A stretch of DNA of 5,526 nt from Trueperaceae bacterium. Its GTDB lineage: Bacteria > Deinococcota > Deinococci > Deinococcales > Trueperaceae. Shown here piece after piece: positions 1-5,226 of the stretch; within the stretch, counting starts at the first letter, position 1, and every line of letters begins with the position of its first letter. The stretch lies in assembly GCA_007130355.1 (NCBI GenBank), contig SLSQ01000137.1, positions 1-5,526 on the forward strand, in the 5' to 3' direction. Both the position numbers and the translations under genes were made by a program. A model generated the notes under the pieces. The model saw only the letters and a list, made by a program, of their open reading frames with translations. It was not told where the DNA came from and searched no databases.

Positions 1-20
1 CGCGGCTACCCTCGGGAGGC

Positions 21-1076
21 ATGCCCGACGCCGCGCCACGCACCGTCCCTCGCCGCCCGCCCCGTGCCGGTCGCGTCGCGCGGCTGCGCCGCGCGGGACC
101 GTGGATCGCCCTGGCCCTCGCGCTCGCGGCGACGACGGCGCTGGTGGTGGCGCGTCGCGACGACCTGGCCGTACTCCTGCGTGTCGACGCCGCGACGCTT
201 CTGGCCCTGCTCGCGATGCAGTTCGCCTACCTGGTGGTGCAGAGCGGACGGTTCCACGTTGTGCTGATCCGGCTGGCCGACCACGGAATCGGCTTCGGAC
301 CGTGGCTGCGGCTGTTCGTGCTCGGTCGGTTCCTGAACCTGTTCCTGCCCCAGGGCGGCAACGTCTACCGCGCCGTCGAGGCGAAGCGCCGCTTCGGCAT
401 CGGCTACCTCTCGTTCGTCGCGGCGTTCCTGAACGCGCCGTGGATCGCGATGGTGATCACCTTCGCGCTCGGGGCGGGCGTGATCGCGGTCGCGAACCCG
501 GCAGCGGCGGTCGGTCCGGTGCCGCTCTGGTCGGGCCTCGCCGCCGGGGCGGCGGCGATCGCCGCGATCCCGTTCCTCGGCGCGCTGGTGCTGCCGCTCG
601 CGCCGGACCGCTGGCGAGCGGCGGCGTGGGCGCGCGACCGGCTCGCGGACATGCTGCGGCTGACCCTCGACAGCCTGCGCGACCGGCGCTACCTGATCCG
701 CGTGACCGCCTGGACCACCGCAGCCTTCGTGCAGGCGTCGGCGATGATCTGGCTCGCCTTCGCCGCGCTGGGCGTGCCGGTCGGCCTGGCCGAGGCGATC
801 GCGTTCTACGTGCTGCTGCAGGTCGCCACCTACGTCCCGATCACGCCCGGCAACCTGGGGGTCCAGGAGCTCGCCTTCGCCGGCCTCTCGACCGGCATGG
901 GCGGCGGCGCCGTCGACGGCGTAGCGGTCTCGGCGCTGGTCCGTGTCTCGGGCGTGGTCGCGCTGCTCATGGCGTCGCTGCCGCTGGGCGGGGCCGAGGC
1001 GGTGCGGATGGCACGGGCCGACGCCCGCGACGGCGACGTCGCCGGGCGACCCGACCCTCGCGAACGGGTCGGATAG
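21..1076 (+). CDS. UPF0104 / LPG-synthase-TM-like (flippase-like) integral membrane protein
   Basis: A 351-residue polytopic membrane protein of the family that includes the membrane domain of lysylphosphatidylglycerol synthase (PF03706, UPF0104). The sequence shows a basic N-terminus (about residues 1-26), then hydrophobic segments near 27-44, 57-73, 94-110, 130-157, 170-194, 228-250, 256-272 and 303-324. Two stretches are typical of the family: LGRFLNLFLPQGGNVYR (101-117), followed by a basic AKRRFG, and YVPITPGNLGVQEL (271-284), the P-x-TPGxxGxxE signature. Family members are proposed to move or bind lipids or lipid-linked sugars in the cytoplasmic membrane; the substrate here cannot be told. 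The start is uncertain: a GGAGG sits only 1 nt before this ATG, too close for a normal ribosome site, and the frame stays open to the window edge, so the gene may begin upstream. It is probably cotranscribed with the export-family gene 55 nt downstream. Confidence 0.85.
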   Translation: MPDAAPRTVPRRPPRAGRVARLRRAGPWIALALALAATTALVVARRDDLAVLLRVDAATLLALLAMQFAYLVVQSGRFHVVLIRLADHGIGFGPWLRLFVLGRFLNLFLPQGGNVYRAVEAKRRFGIGYLSFVAAFLNAPWIAMVITFALGAGVIAVANPAAAVGPVPLWSGLAAGAAAIAAIPFLGALVLPLAPDRWRAAAWARDRLADMLRLTLDSLRDRRYLIRVTAWTTAAFVQASAMIWLAFAALGVPVGLAEAIAFYVLLQVATYVPITPGNLGVQELAFAGLSTGMGGGAVDGVAVSALVRVSGVVALLMASLPLGGAEAVRMARADARDGDVAGRPDPRERVG

Positions 1077-1125
1077 CCTCCTCGGACGCGCCGGCCGCGG
1101 GCCGGCGGCGCGAGCCGAGGGGAGG
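1077..1125 (+). promoter_or_regulatory. GC-rich hairpin in the intergenic gap that can mask the next ribosome site
   Basis: Directly after the stop codon of the upstream gene the bases can fold into a long hairpin. An inner stem pairs 1087-1096 with 1100-1110 (one bulge, loop of 3). An outer stem pairs CTCGG (1081-1085) with CCGAG (1115-1119). At the base, CCTC (1077-1080) can pair with the GAGG (1122-1125) of the downstream Shine-Dalgarno. This could be an RNA stabiliser, an attenuator, or a device coupling translation of the second gene to the first. Palindromes are common in DNA this rich in GC, so a regulatory role is inferred only. Confidence 0.35.
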
Positions 1126-1131
1126 AACGCG

Positions 1132-1566
1132 ATGGTCGACTATTTGCTGCGGGCGGCGAGCGCTTGGTTCCTCGGCTTCTTCCCGTTTCTCGAGATCTAC
1201 GCCGCGGTGCCGGCGGCGTTCGCGCTCGGGCTGGATCCGGTGTCGGCGGTCGCGTGGCCCGTGCTCGGAAACGTCGCCCCGGTGTTCCTGATCGCCTTCG
1301 CCTACCAGCGCCTGACGCGCATCGAACGTCTGGGGCGCTGGCTGGAGGGCCGCCGCTCGGAACGGTTCGAGCGCTGGACGCGGCGCTACGGACCGCCGCT
1401 GGTCGCCCTGATCACGCCGTGGATCGGCGTGTGGGCGGTGGCGGCGACGGCGATGGCCCTCGGCATGCGCAAGGGGCCGCTCGCGGCCTACGCCACCCTC
1501 GGAATCGTGGCGTACGCCGTCGCGATCGGCGCCGGGATCGTGGTCGGTTTCGACCTCGGGCGTTGA
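1132..1566 (+). CDS. Small multidrug export family (COG2426 / PF06695) membrane protein
   Basis: A 144-residue integral membrane protein resembling the 'putative small multidrug export protein' family. Visible are a hydrophobic N-terminal stretch with the family-like FLGFFPFLEIYAAVPAAFALGLDP (13-36), a second membrane segment with PVLGNVAPVFLIAF (43-56), a basic cytoplasmic loop (about 59-86), and two more segments (LVALITPWIGVWAVAATAMALGM, 90-112; LAAYATLGIVAYAVAIGAGIVVGF, 117-140). Despite the family name, transport of drugs has not generally been shown. The start is the ATG with GGAGG 6 nt upstream; the same frame is open further 5' but lacks a comparable ribosome site. The length fits the family. 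It follows the flippase-like gene by 55 nt and is probably in its operon. Odd point: codons for residues 106-134 are present a second time, almost unchanged, about 1.6 kb downstream. Confidence 0.8.
   Translation: MVDYLLRAASAWFLGFFPFLEIYAAVPAAFALGLDPVSAVAWPVLGNVAPVFLIAFAYQRLTRIERLGRWLEGRRSERFERWTRRYGPPLVALITPWIGVWAVAATAMALGMRKGPLAAYATLGIVAYAVAIGAGIVVGFDLGR
1448..1534 (+). repeat. Direct repeat, copy 1 (inside export gene)
   Basis: This 87-bp stretch, coding for residues 106-134 of the export-family protein, recurs at 3078-3164 in the same orientation with an offset of exactly 1630 bp. Bases 1466-1534 (69 bp) are identical to 3096-3164. The left 18 bp carry three differences (1458 C/G, 1463 G/A, 1465 A/G). 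Outside these limits the two loci do not resemble each other. This copy lies in the intact reading frame and is taken as the functional one. Confidence 0.95.
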
Positions 1567-1581
1567 CCGAAGCTGGCGAGA

Positions 1582-1621
1582 CTCGATCGGTTTGCGGTTC
1601 GAAGCGACGCGCCGCATCGAG
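1582..1621. terminator. Possible hairpin terminator between convergent genes
   Basis: The export gene and the HEPN gene converge here, separated by 88 bp. CTCGATCGG (1582-1590) pairs with CCG (1612-1614) and, after one bulged C, ATCGAG (1616-1621), enclosing a 21-nt loop that contains the palindrome TTCGAA. A short CCTTTCG follows on the plus strand, so there is no real U-tract. Position between two stop codons is the main argument for a terminator; the loop is rather long. Confidence 0.3.
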
Positions 1622-1654
1622 CCTTTCGTACCGACGAGAGGCGACCGACGACCC

Positions 1655-2071
1655 CTACCTGCGGATCACCTCCTTTGCGAATTCGACCAGCCTGTCGGCC
1701 TGCCGCATCGCGACCTTCAGGTCGTTGCGGCTGATGTGAATGATCCCGTACTGCGCCTTGTCTTTGAGGTCGATGAGGCGGCGCAGCGCGATCGAAGCGC
1801 TTTCCCCGCCTGGGGAGATCGTTGCGAGCAGCGGTTCCGCGTCGTGATGATCGTCGCCCCGCGATCGACGGCCGAGGGCACGGCAGCAGGCGGCATCCGC
1901 TGCAGCGATGCCGGCCAGTACGGCCAGTGAAGCCGCGACGCTTCGGAAGGCTCCCTCGTCCTCGCCCTCGATGAGGCGTGCCACCTCCAAGAACTTCTGG
2001 GCCGACAGGCTCCGCGTGCCCGCCTCCGTACGGCCACACGCCTGGGTACGCGTTCCCCGGCCACGGCTCAT
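1655..2071 (-). CDS. HEPN-like domain protein, putative toxin partner of a HEPN/MNT pair
   Basis: A 138-residue soluble, mainly helical protein resembling HEPN proteins of the SAV_6107-like kind. A variable arginine-rich start (1-21) is followed by a helix LSAQKFLEVARLIEGEDEGAFRSVAASLAVLAGIAAADAACC (22-63), then GRRSRGDDHHDAEPLL (67-82), then helices ending DLKDKAQYG (101-109) and RQADRLVEFAKEVIRR (123-138). The R-x(4-6)-H motif of HEPN RNases can be read as R69/R71 with H75/H76, so ribonuclease activity is possible. The tyrosine of the RX4HXY motif, target of AMPylation by MntA in the characterised HepT-MntA pair, is absent: D77/A78 follow the histidines. The ATG overlaps the TGA of the nucleotidyltransferase gene (ATGA, 2068-2071), implying translational coupling; a GGAG lies right against it. 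Which partner is toxic is inferred from characterised HEPN/MNT systems. Confidence 0.8.
   Translation of the reverse strand: MSRGRGTRTQACGRTEAGTRSLSAQKFLEVARLIEGEDEGAFRSVAASLAVLAGIAAADAACCRALGRRSRGDDHHDAEPLLATISPGGESASIALRRLIDLKDKAQYGIIHISRNDLKVAMRQADRLVEFAKEVIRR
1663..1676 (+). other. 14-nt match to the 3' tail of 16S rRNA (anti-Shine-Dalgarno)
   Basis: The plus strand reads GGATCACCTCCTTT, the same as the conserved end of 16S rRNA, and is preceded by ACCTGCGG (1657-1664), which also occurs in the 16S tail. Here the two pieces overlap, as if CTGG were deleted. On the minus strand these bases are the codons for the last residues of the HEPN protein (A-K-E-V-I-R), so the match is probably a coincidence of coding sequence. 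It is not an rRNA gene: nothing upstream or downstream resembles 16S or 23S. Confidence 0.4.
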
Positions 2072-2697
2072 CTCCGCGAGCGCCGATCGAGTTCACGAAC
2101 GTGCGGCCCGTGGAGCGTGATCGAATCCCTGTCGATTTCCTCGAAGACGGGAGGACGTTCCTCCTGAAGACGCATCAGTTCCTGTACCGAGACCTCGGCG
2201 ATTCCGGCGGCGTTCCCTGCCCAGCGCACCACCAGCTCGGCGAGACGATCGAGTTGGGCCCGCCACCGCGCATCGCCCTCTTGGATCGCATCCGGCCGCA
2301 CGACGAGAAGGTCGACATCGCTGGCCGTACCGCCGTCCCCCCGGGCCGCGGAACCGAAGAGCGACGCATGCACCGGTGGGACCGACCATTCCGCGAGCTC
2401 GGACGTGAGGCGGTCGACGAGATGCCGCCGCAGGCTCACCAGCGCCACGACCGGCTCGGCAGCCACGTGTTCTCGGTTGAGCGTATAGAGGAACGCAGCG
2501 CCTGCCCCGGCTTCTTGAACACGCACCAGGCCATGCTCCGCCAGTCGCTGCAGCAAGCGCGCAACCGTACTGCGTGCGCCACCACTGAGCCGAGCCACTT
2601 CGCGCCCGCTCAGCGGCCTGCGGGTACCCGCGAGCACCGACAGCACGCTGCCCGTGGCTTCCGGAAGCACGGCCAGGTGAGGAGCGGAAAGGTCCAT
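2068..2697 (-). CDS. HTH-minimal nucleotidyltransferase (MNT), putative antitoxin and autoregulator
   Basis: A 209-residue protein with two parts. Residues about 15-75 form a winged helix-turn-helix: RPLSGREVARLSGGARSTVARLLQRLAEHGLVRVQ (27-61), then a wing ending FLYTLNREH (69-77). Residues about 85-205 are a DNA polymerase beta-like nucleotidyltransferase: LFGSAARGDGGTASDVDLLVV (113-133) is the GS-x10-DxD motif with G115, S116, D127 and D129, and E168 in AGIAEVS is a likely third metal ligand. In studied HEPN/MNT pairs the MNT protein neutralises the HEPN toxin by AMPylating it; here the HTH suggests it also controls its own promoter. The start chosen is the ATG giving MDLSAPH, with a modest TAGGG 6 nt before it. 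The frame extends to an ATG at 2775, but that N-terminus is low-complexity and would place the tandem palindromes inside the gene. It is first in a two-gene operon with the HEPN gene. Confidence 0.85.
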   Translation of the reverse strand: MDLSAPHLAVLPEATGSVLSVLAGTRRPLSGREVARLSGGARSTVARLLQRLAEHGLVRVQEAGAGAAFLYTLNREHVAAEPVVALVSLRRHLVDRLTSELAEWSVPPVHASLFGSAARGDGGTASDVDLLVVRPDAIQEGDARWRAQLDRLAELVVRWAGNAAGIAEVSVQELMRLQEERPPVFEEIDRDSITLHGPHVRELDRRSRR

Positions 2698-2716
2698 GTC
2701 CGACCCTACCGCTACC

Positions 2717-2752
2717 GTCCCAATCATGGGTCGCATGGCCCACATATGGGAC
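2717..2752 (-). promoter_or_regulatory. Two tandem palindromes upstream of the MNT gene, candidate operator
   Basis: Two 12-bp elements of the form CCCA-N4-TGGG lie at 2719-2730 (CCCAATCATGGG) and 2739-2750 (CCCACATATGGG), centre to centre 20 bp, about two helical turns. Flanking GT (2717-2718) and AC (2751-2752) make the whole block close to symmetric. It begins 20 bp upstream of the chosen ATG (2697). The encoded winged HTH is the obvious candidate to bind it, which would give autorepression of the HEPN/MNT operon. A promoter probably overlaps the block, but no convincing -35/-10 pair can be named. Confidence 0.5.
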
Positions 2753-3077
2753 AAGGAAGCTCCGCCTCGAATCACGAGTCCGTCCAGCGGTCATCCCTTG
2801 TCGCCAGCCGTGAGACCGCACCGACGGACGTGCCTCGAGACCCTGGAGCTCGAGCCGTCCCTTACATCTGCGACGGTGTAGGGGGATTCTGAGACCGAGG
2901 TTCCACACGGTTGGACCTCGGTCGAGACGCACGCGCACCGTCTGAACAGCGCGCGTGGGTGGTCGGCGTTCGAAACGTACGCATGAGCCGCATGGAACGC
3001 TCCGCGTTCGATCGGGTCCACCCCAGAGGACCCAGTGGAGCCTCCTGTGCTCCTGGACGATCGACAACGAGGCCGCT
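2753..3077. other. Gene-poor stretch upstream of the HEPN/MNT cassette
   Basis: No credible gene is seen in these 325 bp. Open frames exist on both strands but none shows a recognisable domain, a ribosome site or sensible composition. By eye the GC content is lower than in the flanking operons. The only structure noted is a strong hairpin at 2893-2923. The stretch may carry the distal part of the cassette promoter, or be degraded sequence. Confidence 0.5.
2893..2923. repeat. Strong inverted repeat (hairpin) in the non-coding stretch
   Basis: GACCGAGGT (2893-2901) is perfectly complementary to ACCTCGGTC (2915-2923). After a bulged T (2902), CCA (2903-2905) pairs with TGG (2912-2914), leaving the 6-nt loop CACGGT. 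There is no T-tract on either side. It could end a transcript, be part of a small RNA, or be a protein-binding site or element end. No choice can be made from the sequence. Confidence 0.5.
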
Positions 3078-3164
3078 CGGCGATGGCGCTCGACGTGCGC
3101 AAGGGGCCGCTCGCGGCCTACGCCACCCTCGGAATCGTGGCGTACGCCGTCGCGATCGGCGCCG
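3078..3164 (+). pseudogene. Direct repeat, copy 2: orphan fragment of the export-family gene
   Basis: This is the second copy of the 87-bp block, outside any intact gene. It still reads in frame as AMALDVRKGPLAAYATLGIVAYAVAIGA, against AMALGMRKG... in the intact protein. The three differences are one silent (GCC/GCG) and two that change residues (Gly to Asp, Met to Val); all are at the left end, and 3096-3164 is identical to 1466-1534. Neither the family's N-terminal part before it nor the GIVVGF tail after it can be recognised, so this is a fragment and not a gene. It may be a relic of a paralogue or displaced gene end, a small ectopic duplication, or an assembly error. Confidence 0.75.
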
Positions 3165-3168
3165 AACA

Positions 3169-3219
3169 GGGCCGCGACGACTCAGTACATCGGGAGCACA
3201 TTGGCACGTCGCGCGGCCC
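3169..3219. repeat. Inverted repeat just after repeat copy 2
   Basis: GGGCCGCG (3169-3176) pairs with CGCGGCCC (3212-3219). Three more pairs, ACG (3177-3179) with CGT (3207-3209), form after a 2-nt bulge (3210-3211), leaving a 27-nt loop. It begins 4 bp after the end of the duplicated block. The loop is long and the arms are pure GC, so significance is doubtful. Confidence 0.3.
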
Positions 3220-3237
3220 GGACGCAAGGACCTCGAC

Positions 3238-3262
3238 GGCTCGACGTCCCGACGATCGAGCC
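3238..3262. repeat. Inverted repeat downstream of the antiporter gene
   Basis: GGCTCGA (3238-3244) is complementary to TCGAGCC (3256-3262), and CGT/ACG can continue the stem inside with one unpaired A. On the minus strand it lies about 90 nt past the antiporter stop codon, so it could be a second, back-up transcription end or a 3'-UTR stem. No T-tract follows. The remaining bases from 3165 to 3324 show no gene. Confidence 0.3.
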
Positions 3263-3324
3263 CATCGGCAGAACCGAGATCACGCCCGAGACGACGACGT
3301 GGGCCGCCGCCGGGTAGGCCCAGG

Positions 3325-3352
3325 CGGACCGCGCCACCCGAGGCGCGGTCCG
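3325..3352 (-). terminator. Hairpin terminator directly after the antiporter gene
   Basis: CGGACCGCGCC (3325-3335) and GGCGCGGTCCG (3342-3352) form a perfect 11-bp stem with the 6-nt loop ACCCGA. The stem touches the antiporter stop codon (3353-3355). No T-tract follows on the minus strand, so it is either a GC-only terminator of the kind seen in high-GC genomes or a stem protecting the mRNA 3' end. Confidence 0.6.
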
Positions 3353-4810
3353 TCAGCCGCCGCCGACGATCCTCCGGAGCTCGGCTAGGCCGTCGGCGTC
3401 GCTCAGCACCAGGAGCGTATCGCCGGCCTCGATCGTGGTCGCGCCGCGCGGCACCAGGAAGCGTCGCCCGCGACCGATCAGGACCACCAGGACCTGCTCC
3501 GGCAGCCCGAGGTCCAGGATCTTGCGTCCGATCGCGTCCGACCCGTCGGGGACGCGCACCTCGACCATGTCGCTGTCGAGCGCGCTCGACTCCTCCATCT
3601 CGATCGGGTAGCGCGTGGCCTCCCGGATCGGTTCGTCGACGCCGAGGCGGCGGGCGACGTACGGAATCAGGGGGCTCTGCACCAGCACGGACACCAGCAC
3701 CACGAAGAACACCACGTTGAAGATCAGGGACGCGCCGTCGAGCCCGTACACGAGCGGGTAGGTCGCGAGCACGATCGGAACCGCGCCGCGGAGTCCGACC
3801 CACGAGATCATGGCGATCTCGCGACGGCGGAGCGACGTGAACCCGAGCGTGGCGAACACCCCGATCGGCCGCGCCACGACGATCAGGACGAGGGCCAACG
3901 CCAGGCCCGGCAGCGCCACCCCCAGCAGGTCGCTCGGAAAGACGAGCAGGCCGAGCGCGACGAACATCGCGATCTGCATCAGCCAGCCGATCCCGTCGTG
4001 GAAGCGGAGGATGCTGCGCCGGTGCACGAAGTCGTGCGTCGCCATCGCCATGCCCGCGACGTACACGGCCAGGAAGCCGTTGCCGCCCGCCACGTCCGCC
4101 ACGCCGTACACCACCAACGCCGTCGCCAGCGTGAAGACCGGGTAGAGCCCGTCGTACGCGAGGTCGAGGCGGTTCATGACCCGCACCGCGAGGTGCCCGA
4201 GGGCCAGACCGGCCACGGCGCCGACCACCATCTGCAGGAGGAACATCGGCAGCAACCCCACGACCGTGGCGTTCGGATCGACGATCAGCGACAGCAGGCC
4301 GATGGTGAGGAACACCGCCATCGGGTCGTTGCTGCCGGATTCGAACTCCAGGATGCGCCGGAGGCGGTCGGAGAGCCCGACGCCGCGCGAACGCATCACC
4401 GAAAAGACGGCGGCCGCGTCGGTGCTCGACACGATCGCGCCCAACAGCAGCCCCGTGATCAGCGGAAGGCCGAGGAGCAGGGCCGCCGCCAGCCCGACCA
4501 CCGCGGCGGTCAGGGCCACGGCGACCGTCGAGAGCGCGAGCCCCTGCCAGAGGACGGGCCGCACCGACGACCACTTCGTGTCCAACCCGCCGGAGAACAG
4601 GATCAGGGAGAGCGCGACGATGCCGATCGCCTGGGCGACGGTGGCGTCGTCGAAAGCGATGCCGCCGATGCCCTCCGAGCCGGCCAGCATGCCGATCGCG
4701 AGGAACAGGGCGAGGCCCGGCAGGCCGATGCGCCCCGAGGCCTTTCCGGCCAGGATCGCGAGCAGCAGCACGCCGCCGATGATCAGGAGTACGGTACCGA
4801 CGACCGTCAC
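3353..4810 (-). CDS. K+(Na+)/H+ antiporter, CPA1 NhaP2/CvrA type, with RCK_C domain
   Basis: A 485-residue cytoplasmic-membrane antiporter exchanging K+ or Na+ for protons. Residues 1-390 hold about a dozen hydrophobic segments. Family signatures are GLPGLALFLAIGMLAGSEG (29-47), ILFSGGLDT (70-78), SSTDAAAVFSVMRSRG (128-143), FESGSNDPMAVFLT (156-169, with the N161-D162 ion-site pair), HDGIGWLMQIAMFVALGLLVFP (271-292) and SWVGLRGAVPIVLATYPL (336-353). Residues about 412-483 are an RCK_C (TrkA_C) domain, a probable ligand-sensing module. It is shorter than E. coli NhaP2 and appears to lack that protein's extra C-terminal region. The start is the GTG at 4810, with only a weak GGTGG 6 nt upstream, so a few residues are uncertain. 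It lies 49 nt downstream of a PII-like gene and is probably in the same operon, ending at a hairpin at the stop codon. K+ versus Na+ preference cannot be read from the sequence. Confidence 0.92.
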   Translation of the reverse strand: MTVVGTVLLIIGGVLLLAILAGKASGRIGLPGLALFLAIGMLAGSEGIGGIAFDDATVAQAIGIVALSLILFSGGLDTKWSSVRPVLWQGLALSTVAVALTAAVVGLAAALLLGLPLITGLLLGAIVSSTDAAAVFSVMRSRGVGLSDRLRRILEFESGSNDPMAVFLTIGLLSLIVDPNATVVGLLPMFLLQMVVGAVAGLALGHLAVRVMNRLDLAYDGLYPVFTLATALVVYGVADVAGGNGFLAVYVAGMAMATHDFVHRRSILRFHDGIGWLMQIAMFVALGLLVFPSDLLGVALPGLALALVLIVVARPIGVFATLGFTSLRRREIAMISWVGLRGAVPIVLATYPLVYGLDGASLIFNVVFFVVLVSVLVQSPLIPYVARRLGVDEPIREATRYPIEMEESSALDSDMVEVRVPDGSDAIGRKILDLGLPEQVLVVLIGRGRRFLVPRGATTIEAGDTLLVLSDADGLAELRRIVGGG

Positions 4811-4859
4811 GGGCGACCACCGGCCTCGGTCGGTCGCGACCCCCGAGCCTGCGTCGCGT

Positions 4860-5219
4860 TCACGTCACGTCGTCGCCGGTGCTGCCGGAGCCGGCCTCGC
4901 GTCCGGCGGGTACGAAGCCGTACACGGCGTCGAGGTCGACGACCAGCACCATCCCCTGGCCGGGTCGGTCCAGATCCAGTGCGTCGCGGATCTCGCGGGC
5001 GATCGCGTGGGCGCGGTCGGCTTCGACCACGAGGTAGAGGAGCTCGCGCTGCCCCTCGATCGGCATGCCGAGGAAGGTCGGCGAGGCGATCAGGTTGCGG
5101 CCGCGGCCCCGCACCACCGTGGTCGCCTGCCCGCCGACCCGCTGCACGATGTCGACAACCTTCGGCGTCAACAGGTCGTCGATGATGGCGACCAGCATGC
5201 GGTAGGCGTCGGTGCTCAC
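4860..5219 (-). CDS. PII-like signalling protein linked to the antiporter
   Basis: A 119-residue protein with the ferredoxin-like layout of the PII (GlnB/GlnK) superfamily. Strand 1 is MLVAIIDD (8-15), helix 1 TPKVVDIVQRVG (18-29), strand 2 GQATTVVRGRGR (30-41), like the 'VTEVKGFGR' strand of PII. A short T-loop-like stretch NLIASPTFLGMPIEGQ (42-57) precedes strand 3/helix 2 RELLYLVVEADRAHAIAREIRDAL (58-81) and RPGQGMVLVVDLDAVYGF (85-102), matching the B-loop/strand 4 region 'GDGKIFV'. The uridylylated tyrosine of classical PII is not present in the T-loop, and the B-loop lysine is Met90, so it is unlikely to be an ordinary GlnB/GlnK. PII proteins form trimers that bind ATP/ADP and often control a neighbouring transporter; the adjacent antiporter is the likely partner (inference). 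The GTG start is chosen for its AGGAAGGGA site; a nearby ATG (5198) has none. Confidence 0.75.
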   Translation of the reverse strand: MSTDAYRMLVAIIDDLLTPKVVDIVQRVGGQATTVVRGRGRNLIASPTFLGMPIEGQRELLYLVVEADRAHAIAREIRDALDLDRPGQGMVLVVDLDAVYGFVPAGREAGSGSTGDDVT

Positions 5220-5226
5220 GTTACGA

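Noticed and set aside
101..1291. A 396-residue plus-strand frame over the first gene
   Set aside because: Arg/Gly/Pro-rich shadow running out of frame with the flippase-like protein; no domain recognisable.
1657..1676. End of a 16S rRNA gene
   Set aside because: Only about 20 bases match; neighbouring bases are coding sequence for the HEPN protein and carry no helix 44/45 sequence.
2698..2775. N-terminal extension of the nucleotidyltransferase to the ATG at 2775
   Set aside because: The extension lacks conserved character, has no good ribosome site, and covers the tandem palindromes; MDLSAPH at 2697 looks like the proper start.
2791..3102. A 103-residue minus-strand frame upstream of the HEPN/MNT genes
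   Set aside because: No recognisable domain, no ribosome site noted, and it runs antisense into repeat copy 2; treated as non-coding.
1448..3164. Diversity-generating retroelement (template and variable repeats)
   Set aside because: A repeat at the 3' part of a gene with a second non-coding copy resembles such a system, but only one of three differences is at an adenine of the second copy, the many other adenines are unchanged, and no reverse transcriptase is present in the window.
2862..4820. A 652-residue open frame on the minus strand
   Set aside because: It overlaps the antiporter gene in another frame, is extremely rich in Arg, Gly and Pro, and shows no domain; it is a shadow of the high GC content.
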